From the NCBI GenBank assembly GCA_002457055.1, contig NTKT01000014.1:1-62814 (forward strand): a stretch of 62,814 nt of DNA, read 5' to 3'. Source of the DNA: Rhodobacteraceae bacterium MED-G08 (lineage in GTDB: Bacteria > Pseudomonadota > Alphaproteobacteria > Rhodobacterales > Rhodobacteraceae). Positions 55,426 through 62,814 of the stretch are shown one piece after another (the stretch's first letter is position 1; every line of letters begins with the position of its first letter). A program made the position numbers and the translations under genes. The notes below the pieces were generated by a model. The model ran no database searches. It had not been told where the DNA came from and worked only from the letters and a program-made list of their open reading frames with translations.

Positions 55426-56175
55426 ATGAACTTAAGTGGGAAAATTGTAATAATGACTGGCGCAAGCCGCGGTATTGGCGCGGCTAGCGCAAAAGAGTTT
55501 GCCCAGAAGGGAGCAATTGTCATATTAGCAGCGCAAGATGAACACAAACTGGCGCATGTTGCGCGCGAGATTGGATCTGCTGCAAGAGTACATGTTCTGA
55601 ATATTGCTAAACCCGAGCAAGTAGAAAACATGATTTCGCAGACATTAAATGAGTTTGGAAAAATTGATATAGTTGTTAATAACGCAGGAAGAATAAAACC
55701 AATCCAGAGACTTGCGGATATCAAGATCGAAGATTGGAACAATATCATAGATGTGAACTTAAAAGGCGTTTTTTACGGTTTCAAATTAGCAATTCCTTCC
55801 ATGTTAAAAAGCGGTGGTGGAACCTTCCTTACTTTGAGTTCTGGCGCCGCTCATAATCCATTAGAGGCGTGGAGCCACTACTGCACATCTAAAGCGGCTG
55901 TGAATATGCTAATTCGCTGCGTAGACTTAGAGTATCGCCAATGTGGTATTCGCTCGATTGGCTTATCGCCAGGAACAGTTGCTACAAACATGCAGCGAGA
56001 GATAAAAAAAAGCAAAATTAATCAGGTTAGCCAGTTAGAGTGGTCAGCGCATATTGATCCCAAGTGGCCCGCAAAAGCGTTGGTTTGGTTAGCCTCTTAT
56101 CCTGGAAATGAATATTTGGGAAAAGAGGTTAGTCTGCGAGACGAAGCTTTAAGACAACAAATAGGTATGGTATGA
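55426..56175 (+). CDS. SDR family oxidoreductase
   Basis: 249 residues from ATG 55426, where homology begins (NLSGKIVIMTGASRGIG). The frame extends 39 codons upstream into the DUF2125 gene on the other strand. Cofactor motif TGASRGIG, NNAG, Ser in LTLSSGAA and the catalytic HYCTSK are present. Usual FabG-like length, but the C-terminus (WLASYPGNEYLGKEVSLRDE) differs from FabG. It overlaps the crotonase-like gene by four bases, suggesting a shared acyl-CoA or lipid-like substrate. Not further assignable. Confidence 0.87.
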   Translation: MNLSGKIVIMTGASRGIGAASAKEFAQKGAIVILAAQDEHKLAHVAREIGSAARVHVLNIAKPEQVENMISQTLNEFGKIDIVVNNAGRIKPIQRLADIKIEDWNNIIDVNLKGVFYGFKLAIPSMLKSGGGTFLTLSSGAAHNPLEAWSHYCTSKAAVNMLIRCVDLEYRQCGIRSIGLSPGTVATNMQREIKKSKINQVSQLEWSAHIDPKWPAKALVWLASYPGNEYLGKEVSLRDEALRQQIGMV

Positions 56176-56783
56176 TAACCTCACACTTAAAGGACGATAT
56201 ACGGTACATTACTATTGATCGTACGTCGAAAGCCAACGCATTAACAGCTAATATGCTTGATGAGATGATCGAAATAGCAGGTGTTTCAAATGAAAATAAG
56301 GCCTTAATTATTACAGGGTCGGGTAAAGTTTTTAGTGCTGGAGCAGACCTAGATGAAGTGAAAAAAAAAGATTTAGCAACCTCAACTAAATGGGAGCTTT
56401 TATCTGATACGATACACCGGCTGTCATGTGTGACCATTGCGGCAATAAACGGAACGGTTGCAGGTGGAGCTATGGGAATGGTATTGGCCTGTGATATTCG
56501 GATCAGTGTCCCAGAAGCCTATTTCTTCTATCCAGTTATGAAATTGGGCTACTTACCCCAACCTAGTGATGCGTTGCGTTTGAGCAAAATCTGTGGCTCT
56601 TCTAGAGCTAAATTTATACTTTTAGCAGGCCAAAAACTTACTTGCAAAACAGCCTATGAGTTTGGGCTAGTTGATGAGATAGTCGCTGGGACTAATATAT
56701 TATCCCGAATTGATGAATTGTGTTTAGGCATATCAAATTCAAAAAGGGGCCAACTATCAGCGATTAAAGAAATGATACCATAG
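56172..56783 (+). CDS. Crotonase-fold protein without the hydratase glutamates
   Basis: 203 residues, about 50 fewer than typical enoyl-CoA hydratases, lacking the C-terminal helical part. The oxyanion and CoA-binding motifs are kept (FSAGADLDE, AINGTVAGGAMG), but the two catalytic Glu of rat crotonase (144, 164) correspond to Gly102 and Val122 (YPVMKLG). It is therefore unlikely to hydrate enoyl-CoA; isomerase, thioesterase or hydrolase chemistry is possible, as the fold is versatile. No frameshift explains the short end, because the next gene comes from the other strand. Coupled to the SDR upstream. Confidence 0.82.
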   Translation: MITSHLKDDIRYITIDRTSKANALTANMLDEMIEIAGVSNENKALIITGSGKVFSAGADLDEVKKKDLATSTKWELLSDTIHRLSCVTIAAINGTVAGGAMGMVLACDIRISVPEAYFFYPVMKLGYLPQPSDALRLSKICGSSRAKFILLAGQKLTCKTAYEFGLVDEIVAGTNILSRIDELCLGISNSKRGQLSAIKEMIP

Positions 56784-57068
56784 TTACTTTTTTTTTCGCA
56801 CCCGCGATCTTGACAAAAATTCTGGTGGCCTTTTTTTTACCCATGAGATGAATTTTGCTAGCCTGGGGTGCGTTTTCAAGACCTCTATATTGTTATAATT
56901 TCGCGCAAGTTCAGCCTCAGACAGAGTTATGTGAATTTCCTTGTGGCATATGTGGTGAAGGATAACGGTAGGACCATTTTTGCCTCCCTTCGACTTGGGA
57001 ATTAAGTGATGCACACTTTGGGGGGCATCAAGAGGGATAGGCCGGTTACATAATCCACATATAATCAT
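56784..57068 (-). CDS. Small HNH endonuclease-like protein
   Basis: 94 residues. It has a CxxC at Cys4/Cys7 (CGLCNRPI), the HH of the beta-beta-alpha metal fold in VHHLIPKSKGGKNG, an Asn-like turn, and CHKEIH completing the zinc and catalytic histidines. Similar to stand-alone YajD-type HNH proteins. The lysine/arginine-rich C-terminus (RSRVRKKK) suits DNA or RNA binding. Its stop touches that of the crotonase-like gene with no spacing. Biological role unknown; there is no restriction or phage context. Confidence 0.85.
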   Translation of the reverse strand: MIICGLCNRPIPLDAPQSVHHLIPKSKGGKNGPTVILHHICHKEIHITLSEAELARNYNNIEVLKTHPRLAKFISWVKKRPPEFLSRSRVRKKK

Positions 57069-57180
57069 AACAAAAAGCTAGTATTTTTTATTTTTATTTC
57101 TAATCAGAAGGCTATTTATTAATATTCACTCATTGCGAGAAAGTAACGACACCTTCCACTGTTAAATGTAAACATTAAGA

Positions 57181-58362
57181 ATGATTAATAAAAAAATACT
57201 TATAGTAGGGGGAGGTCCAGCAGGACTAATGGCTGCAGATTTTGCCAGCCGTAGCGGTGTGGAAGTTACTCTTGCGGACTCAATGCCAACTTTTGGTAGA
57301 AAATTCCTTATGGCTGGAAAGTCCGGACTCAATTTAACCATGCACGAAGATGACGTAACTTTTCAAACACGTATTATCCATAATAATAATACGATTGAGA
57401 AGGCATTAGAAGAATTTGGACCAAATGAAGTAATTGAATGGGCGAAGTCGCTAGGTATAAAAACTTTTGTCGGATCAACTGGCCGCGTTTTTCCTACTGA
57501 AATGAAAGCATCTCCCCTGTTGCGCAACTGGATATCTAGACTCGATGAACTGGGTGTTACACGTCAAAATCGCTGGAAGCTAAAATCTATATCAAATAAG
57601 GTCGCTACTTTCGAAACACCGCAAGGATTATTAAATAAGTCTGCCGACGGAATTGTTTTAGCATTAGGTGGAGCAAGCTGGCCTAAACTGGGGTCCAATG
57701 GTGATTGGAAATCACTTTTTGACCCAGCTGAGTTAGAAAGCTTTCAAGCCTCAAACTGTAGCTTCATGGTAAAATGGTCCATAAAAATGTCCAAATATTT
57801 TGGACAACCTCTGAAATCAATCAAATTAAGTGCTGGGAGCCAATCGTCACGCGGAGAAATAATCATTTCACAAAAAGGAATAGAGGGGGGAGGAATTTAC
57901 TCACTATCCGCACAATTAAAAAAAGGAGAAGACCTTATACTTGATCTACTACCCGACTGGGACAATGATAAAATCCTTAAACTGTTAACTATGCCATGGG
58001 GAAAATCTAGCAGCTCAAATGTTCTCCGGAAACGTCTAAAACTTGAGCCGATAAAGCAAGCTATATTAAGAGAGTTTGCCATGGATGTTTTCAAAGAACC
58101 AGCTTTGCTTACTAAAAGTATAAAATCTCTCAAAATCCCTTTAAATGGAACTGGCCCAATCCAAACCGCAATCTCCACTTCCGGTGGAGTGAAAATGGGC
58201 TCAATCGATGAAAATTTTATGTTGCGAGGCAGACCAGGAGTATTTTGTGCCGGAGAAATGCTGGACTGGGATGCTCCAACTGGAGGGTACCTTATTACCA
58301 CATGCTTAGCTACAGGGCGTATGGCAGGTAAACGAGCTTTGCAGTTCGTATCTTATTGCTAA
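57181..58362 (+). CDS. TIGR03862-type FAD flavoprotein (HI0933/BaiN superfamily)
   Basis: 393 residues. N-terminal FAD motif ILIVGGGPAGLMAAD, FGRKFLMAGKSGLNLT (the family's RKxLxAGxGRCN region in its TIGR03862 variant) and C-terminal STSGGVKMGSIDENF followed by GVFCAGEMLDWDAPTGGY, which is highly specific. The reaction is not established; relatives include proposed flavin-dependent reductases. It ends 54 bases before mutL on the same strand. Confidence 0.9.
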   Translation: MINKKILIVGGGPAGLMAADFASRSGVEVTLADSMPTFGRKFLMAGKSGLNLTMHEDDVTFQTRIIHNNNTIEKALEEFGPNEVIEWAKSLGIKTFVGSTGRVFPTEMKASPLLRNWISRLDELGVTRQNRWKLKSISNKVATFETPQGLLNKSADGIVLALGGASWPKLGSNGDWKSLFDPAELESFQASNCSFMVKWSIKMSKYFGQPLKSIKLSAGSQSSRGEIIISQKGIEGGGIYSLSAQLKKGEDLILDLLPDWDNDKILKLLTMPWGKSSSSNVLRKRLKLEPIKQAILREFAMDVFKEPALLTKSIKSLKIPLNGTGPIQTAISTSGGVKMGSIDENFMLRGRPGVFCAGEMLDWDAPTGGYLITTCLATGRMAGKRALQFVSYC

Positions 58363-58416
58363 AATCTTATATTTTTCTTTGGTAGAATCGGACATTTACA
58401 TGCTAGTGATTGTGGT

Positions 58417-60276
58417 ATGAACAAATATGACCACAAAATAAGCCAAAAGAATGTGATCAAACAGTTAGATGAAACTGTTATAAATAAAATTGCGGCTGGC
58501 GAAGTGGTAGAACGCCCTGCATCAGCAGTAAAAGAATTAATCGAGAACTCAATTGATGCTGGATGTAGTGATATTACAATCGAAGTCGCAGATGGCGGCA
58601 AGACACTGATTAGAGTAATTGATGATGGGCTCGGCATGTCTGACATCGATCTACCAATAGCACTTAGAAGACATGCGACTTCAAAGTTACCAAATAATAA
58701 TTTGTTGAACATTAATAGTTTTGGTTTTAGGGGAGAAGCTTTGCCTTCATTAGGGGCAGTAGGCCGACTAAGAATAATCTCACACAATGACGGTAATGGG
58801 GCACATGAAATCAATGTAAACGGTGGAAAGATTTCGGATATCAAGCCAGCTGCAAGGACTCTAGGAACAACAATTGAGTTAAGGGATTTGTTTTATGCCA
58901 CTCCAGCTAGGTTAAAGTTTCTTCGCTCAACTAAATCTGAACTAAAAGCTATTACCGACATTGTTAAGGGTTTATCCATCTCTACCCCAAATGTCGCCTT
59001 CACCTTAATAGACAAAACTGGTGGTAAAAGTAGGAAGATAATTCAGGTTCAGAAAGAGAAAGATGTTTCTCTAGCATCTATAAAAAACCGTCTTTCAAGA
59101 GTTTTAGGTCAAGATTTCTCAAAAAACTCTATTTCTATCGATGTAACTCGAGAAGATGTAAACTTGACTGGGTATGTATGCTTGCCGACTTATGCGCGGG
59201 CATCAAATGCTATGCAGTATTTTTTCGTAAACAACCGTCAGGTACGAGATAAACAACTTATTGGGGCACTGCGTGCGGCGTATTCAGACTTCATGCCGCG
59301 TGATAGGTTTCCAGCAGCGGCAATTTACATAAATTGCAGACCCGACTTTGTGGACGTCAATGTCCATCCCGGAAAATCAGAAGTGCGTTTCCGAGACCCT
59401 CAAGGAATACGCAGTTTAATAGTAACAGGAATTAGGCAGGTGATCGCAATAGAGGGCCATCGGTCATCAAGCACTCTATCGACGGCAGCCCTTGGGGCGA
59501 TGCGCGAGCAAACTCGCCAAATACCTAATGCTACTGATGAACAGGTTACTAAAAATTCACAAAATATGGATGACAGCGGCAATAAACGCTTTTTCACAAG
59601 AGATGTTGAGCCTGCTTTTCAAGAAACATGGAAGCCATCCGCTCGTGATTTCCAAACCAAGGATGAACATGCGAAATTTATAGAAGAATTTGAAAGTTTT
59701 CCCTTAGGCGCGCCAATTGCTCAATTCGGTGAGAACTATATTATTTCACAAAACGATGATGGAATCGTGATAATCGACCAACATGCTGCACATGAGCGAT
59801 TAGTATACGAAAAATTGAAAGAACAAGTCAAAGACAATAAAATCGAAGTTCAAGCACTTTTAGTTCCAGAAATTCTAGAATTATCAGAACCAGAAATTCT
59901 TGTATTGATAGAATACAAGGATAACCTAAGTATGTATGGGCTTAAAATAAATCAGTTCGGTATAAACTCTATTGCGGTCCAAGAAATTCCAGCAATTTTG
60001 AATTCAGAAAATATAAAAAAATTGATTTTTGATATTCTGGATGAACTTACAGATCTTGAAAATTCAGACACCTTAGAGAAAAAAATAAACGCAGTTTTGT
60101 CAAGGATAGCTTGCCATGGGTCAATTCGTTCAGGGCGCATGTTAAGAACTGAAGAAATGAATTCCCTGCTAAGGGAAATGGAAAACACGCCCAATTCTGG
60201 ACAATGTAACCACGGAAGACCTACCCATATTTCAATCAAGATGAGTGATATAGAGCGGTTATTCGGTAGAAGGTAG
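58417..60276 (+). CDS. mutL: DNA mismatch repair protein MutL
   Basis: 619 residues. The N-terminal GHKL ATPase is complete (AAGEVVERPASAVKELIENSIDAG split across 28-51; GLGMSDIDL; FRGEALPSLGAV). The C-terminal domain carries the metal-dependent endonuclease motif DQHAAHERLVYE starting at Asp454, together with CHGSIRSG and GQCNHGRPT. This is the nicking form found in bacteria without MutH. A linker of about 80 polar residues joins the halves. The annotated ATG has nearby Mets none of which fits better. Confidence 0.97.
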   Translation: MNKYDHKISQKNVIKQLDETVINKIAAGEVVERPASAVKELIENSIDAGCSDITIEVADGGKTLIRVIDDGLGMSDIDLPIALRRHATSKLPNNNLLNINSFGFRGEALPSLGAVGRLRIISHNDGNGAHEINVNGGKISDIKPAARTLGTTIELRDLFYATPARLKFLRSTKSELKAITDIVKGLSISTPNVAFTLIDKTGGKSRKIIQVQKEKDVSLASIKNRLSRVLGQDFSKNSISIDVTREDVNLTGYVCLPTYARASNAMQYFFVNNRQVRDKQLIGALRAAYSDFMPRDRFPAAAIYINCRPDFVDVNVHPGKSEVRFRDPQGIRSLIVTGIRQVIAIEGHRSSSTLSTAALGAMREQTRQIPNATDEQVTKNSQNMDDSGNKRFFTRDVEPAFQETWKPSARDFQTKDEHAKFIEEFESFPLGAPIAQFGENYIISQNDDGIVIIDQHAAHERLVYEKLKEQVKDNKIEVQALLVPEILELSEPEILVLIEYKDNLSMYGLKINQFGINSIAVQEIPAILNSENIKKLIFDILDELTDLENSDTLEKKINAVLSRIACHGSIRSGRMLRTEEMNSLLREMENTPNSGQCNHGRPTHISIKMSDIERLFGRR

Positions 60277-60301
60277 TATTAAAAGAACTTTGAAGAAGGT
60301 T

Positions 60302-60613
60302 CTAGTGGGTCCAAACAGTTTTTCTATCCGTTGCAAAATTTTCGCCGTACCCTCTCTTTCTAATATTTGGACGACGCTTTTGCGGGTCCAACACAATAAA
60401 TTGCAATCCATTGGACTTGGCATACTCAAGAGCAGCCTCCTTGGAGGGAAAACTCAATTTAATTTGTGACTGCGTATCAACAGATGAAGTCCAGCCCATC
60501 AATGGGTCAACCTCGCGAGCTGCCGATGGCGAAAATTCTAAAACCCAAGATTTTGTATTTGCCGAACCCGAGGACATTGCTGTTTTCGCTGGCCTGAAGA
60601 TTTTGACAGTCAT
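60302..60613 (-). CDS. NDUFS4-like accessory subunit of respiratory complex I
   Basis: 103 residues of the ETC complex I subunit conserved region (mitochondrial NDUFS4/18 kDa). Landmarks: VKIFRPAKTAMSSG, WVLEFSP, DPLMGWTSS, KLSFPSKEAALEYAK and the C-terminal RPNIRKRGYGENF with FATDRKTVWTH. Alphaproteobacteria and mitochondria share it; it stabilises the NADH-dehydrogenase module. It is far from the nuo operon, as is usual. It diverges from uvrB. Confidence 0.93.
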   Translation of the reverse strand: MTVKIFRPAKTAMSSGSANTKSWVLEFSPSAAREVDPLMGWTSSVDTQSQIKLSFPSKEAALEYAKSNGLQFIVLDPQKRRPNIRKRGYGENFATDRKTVWTH

Positions 60614-60739
60614 TTTGAAACCCTCTTTTAATGATTACTTTATGCTCTATTTAATTTTCATGAGCAAGTTACAAATCTAATCAAAAAATAGTAACAAAAG
60701 TTTTATGAACATATCCTTTGAAAGAGAGACAACTAGAGG

Positions 60740-62814
60740 ATGACTGATATCAACGTTATTACAAAGGATCATTTGGGACCTCGGCCTAAATTGGAGGGTG
60801 GTAAAAGCTTTGTAATGGCTACAGAATTTGACCCTGCAGGAGACCAACCGACCGCTATATCAGAGTTATCAGCTGCAATTGAAGGAGGCGAAAGAAACCA
60901 GGTTCTATTGGGAGCAACAGGTACGGGAAAAACTTTTACCATGGCTAAAGTGATAGAGGAAACGCAAAAGCCAGCAATAATTCTAGCACCAAACAAAACT
61001 TTAGCTGCTCAGCTTTATGGCGAGTTTAAAGGGTTTTTTCCAGATAATGCCGTCGAATATTTTGTTAGCTATTACGACTATTATCAACCCGAAGCCTATG
61101 TTCCAAGATCTGATACTTATATTGAGAAAGAAAGCCAGATCAACGAACAAATTGACCGTATGAGACACTCTGCAACCAGAGCGTTACTTGAGAGAGACGA
61201 TGTAATTATAGTTGCATCTGTAAGTTGTATTTATGGTATTGGATCGGTCGAAACCTACGGTGCAATGACACAGGAGTTAATCGCTGGCGAGATTTATAAC
61301 CAAAGGGAAGTTATTGCTAATCTAGTCGCTCAACAATATCGACGAAATGATCAGGCATTCCAAAGAGGTACTTTTAGGGTTCGGGGTGATATACTTGAAA
61401 TATTCCCTGCTCATCTAGAGGATAGAGCCTGGAGACTATCTTTCTTTGGTGATGATTTGGAAAGCATAATTGAATTCGACCCTCTTACCGGACAAAAAAC
61501 CAACATCTTTGATAAAATTCGAATTTATGCAAATTCTCATTATGTAACGCCCAAGCCTACAATGAAGCAAGCGATAGTAAACATTAAAAAAGAATTAAAA
61601 GTTCGGTTGGACCAACTTATTGCTGACGGAAAATTATTGGAAGCTCAAAGGCTAGAACAGAGAACAAATTTCGATATAGAAATGCTTGAGGCAACAGGCG
61701 TTTGTAATGGGATAGAGAATTATTCACGCTATTTAACGGGTAGAAACCCAGGAGAACCTCCACCAACACTTTTCGAATTTATTCCGGATCATGCAATTGT
61801 TTTTGCTGATGAGAGCCATGTAAGTATACCTCAAATCGGTGGAATGTATCGCGGCGATTACAGACGAAAATTTACATTAGCGGAGCATGGGTTTCGGTTA
61901 CCATCTTGTATGGATAATCGGCCACTTAAGTTTGAGGAATGGGATGCTATGAGGCCGCAATCAATTTACGTTTCGGCTACACCTGGGAAATGGGAGCTTG
62001 AGCAAACCGCTGGAATATTTACTGAGCAAGTTATCAGACCTACCGGGTTGTTAGATCCAGAGGTAGAAATTAGACCAGTAGAGATGCAGGTAGACGATTT
62101 ACTTGATGAGGTCAGAAAGGTTTCTCAATCCGGCTATAGAACCCTTGTAACCACTTTGACAAAACGGATGGCGGAAGACCTGACAGAATACATGCATGAG
62201 CAAGGTATCAGGGTGAGATATATGCATTCAGACATCGATACGATCGAAAGAATTGAAATACTCCGTGACTTACGGCTAGGTACTTTTGATGTACTGGTAG
62301 GAATAAATCTTCTTAGAGAAGGTTTGGATATTCCTGAATGTGGATTGGTAGCTATCCTGGATGCAGATAAGGAGGGATTTTTAAGATCTGAAACATCCTT
62401 GGTCCAAACAATTGGCCGCGCAGCAAGAAATGTTGATGGAAGAGTTATAATGTATGCCGATCGGATAACCGGCTCGATGGAGCGTGCCCTAGCAGAAACA
62501 AATAGGCGACGTGAGAAACAGCAAGCATACAATCTCGAAAATGGAATTACGCCCGAAACAGTCAAAAAAAATGTCGAGGATATACTGGCAGGTCTTTATA
62601 AAGGAGACACTGACCAATCTAGGGTAACCGCGAACGTTGAAACAAAATTACAGGGTGGTTCTAATCTACAAGCGGTCTTGGATGGCCTTCGCACTGATAT
62701 GCTTAAAGCTGCTGAAAACTTAGAATTTGAAGAGGCCGCACGATTACGAGATGAGGTTCGACGCCTTGAAACAGTTGAGTTAGCTATTTCTGATGATCCA
62801 CTAGCACGTCAATC
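60740..62814 (+). CDS. uvrB: UvrABC excinuclease subunit B, C-terminus beyond window
   Basis: The frame starts at 60740 and is open to the window end: 691 residues, so perhaps 40 are missing. UvrB is the helicase-like damage-verifying subunit of nucleotide excision repair. Walker A GATGTGKT at 58-65, the beta-hairpin [27 protein letters not shown] (DExx-like motif), the motif VI region QTIGRAARN, and the final UVR helix pair that binds UvrC ([16 protein letters not shown]) are visible. About 26 residues precede the conserved start [13 protein letters not shown]. The 126 bases upstream, shared with the NDUFS4-like gene, show no clear LexA box. Confidence 0.96.
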   Translation, partial: MTDINVITKDHLGPRPKLEGGKSFVMATEFDPAGDQPTAISELSAAIEGGERNQVLLGATGTGKTFTMAKVIEETQKPAIILAPNKTLAAQLYGEFKGFFPDNAVEYFVSYYDYYQPEAYVPRSDTYIEKESQINEQIDRMRHSATRALLERDDVIIVASVSCIYGIGSVETYGAMTQELIAGEIYNQREVIANLVAQQYRRNDQAFQRGTFRVRGDILEIFPAHLEDRAWRLSFFGDDLESIIEFDPLTGQKTNIFDKIRIYANSHYVTPKPTMKQAIVNIKKELKVRLDQLIADGKLLEAQRLEQRTNFDIEMLEATGVCNGIENYSRYLTGRNPGEPPPTLFEFIPDHAIVFADESHVSIPQIGGMYRGDYRRKFTLAEHGFRLPSCMDNRPLKFEEWDAMRPQSIYVSATPGKWELEQTAGIFTEQVIRPTGLLDPEVEIRPVEMQVDDLLDEVRKVSQSGYRTLVTTLTKRMAEDLTEYMHEQGIRVRYMHSDIDTIERIEILRDLRLGTFDVLVGINLLREGLDIPECGLVAILDADKEGFLRSETSLVQTIGRAARNVDGRVIMYADRITGSMERALAETNRRREKQQAYNLENGITPETVKKNVEDILAGLYKGDTDQSRVTANVETKLQGGSNLQAVLDGLRTDMLKAAENLEFEEAARLRDEVRRLETVELAISDDPLARQ

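Noticed and set aside
55335-55748. 138-codon N-terminal extension of the DUF2125 reading frame
   Set aside because: It is antisense to the SDR gene and precedes a clear signal peptide at 55334; cysteine/isoleucine-rich antisense composition, no ribosome site.
56172-56783. Crotonase gene truncated by a frameshift
   Set aside because: No crotonase-like C-terminal sequence follows in another frame; the downstream DNA encodes the HNH protein on the other strand.
60614-60739. Possible LexA (SOS) box before uvrB
   Set aside because: GTTC and GAAC occur once (GAAC near 60703) but the partner half-site at the required 7-base spacing is missing.

Overview
The window is a compact, AT-rich (about 40% G+C by eye) piece of a bacterial chromosome. 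Its gene content and gene order point to an alphaproteobacterium of the order Rhodobacterales, most likely a low-GC marine Roseobacter-type lineage. The main reasons are an RpoE-ChrR singlet-oxygen sigma/anti-sigma pair with its divergent partner operon, divergent hemE/hemC, the mreB-mreC-mreD-mrdA-rodA block, an NDUFS4-type complex I accessory subunit, a MutL carrying the endonuclease motif, two proteins resembling the DUF2125 family, and many short conserved Rhodobacterales hypothetical genes. The lineage call is inference; no rRNA gene is present to test it. I see no tRNA, rRNA, CRISPR array, insertion sequence, phage gene or attachment site.

Layout. 1-1152: end of a ChaC-like gamma-glutamylcyclotransferase (cut by the window edge) diverging from a DUF2125-like protein, closed by a clear terminator. 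1287-9404: a seven-gene catabolic operon with a peptide-type ABC importer (binding protein, two permeases, fused double ATPase), an aldehyde dehydrogenase, a short-chain dehydrogenase (SDR) and a DmpA/NylC-type self-processing hydrolase. 9401-14283: uvrC, a pteridine-reductase-like SDR, a Ca2+/Na+ exchanger, a 54-residue zinc-ribbon-like protein and an SppA-type protease, all on the minus strand. 14368-18164: an ABC-2 exporter pair behind hemE, diverging from hemC. 18172-20117: fmt, a degenerate peptide deformylase and an intact one. 20232-25610: a MalY-type lyase, a conserved hypothetical gene and smc.

25781-33726: GNAT, GntR/FadR regulator, an alpha/beta hydrolase, succinate-semialdehyde dehydrogenase, then the RNA-related block truB, DUF1643, rpsO, structured leader, pnp. 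33884-36388: a dimethylglycine/sarcosine dehydrogenase. 36671-42281: the elongasome genes for rod-shaped wall growth, followed by a hydroxypyruvate-reductase-like gene. 43331-46210: a histidine-phosphatase-like protein and two saccharopine-dehydrogenase-type genes (lysine metabolism). 46234-51646: the RpoE-ChrR stress module, with a four-gene overlapping operon on the other side of a shared control region. 51635-57068: an inositol-phosphatase/CysQ-type enzyme, PmbA, the large DUF2125 protein, an SDR, a catalytically altered crotonase and an HNH protein. 57181-62814: a flavoprotein, mutL, the complex I subunit and uvrB (cut by the window end).

The best candidates for something undescribed are the transporter-hydrolase-dehydrogenase operon (1287-9404), the catalytically dead deformylase paralogue between def and fmt, the unannotated 54-residue protein, the crotonase that lacks both catalytic glutamates, and the RpoE-ChrR neighbourhood. 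Most of the window is ordinary core genome. Genes are packed tightly with many 4-base start/stop overlaps, several convergent pairs touch or overlap at their 3' ends, and TTG starts are unusually frequent.
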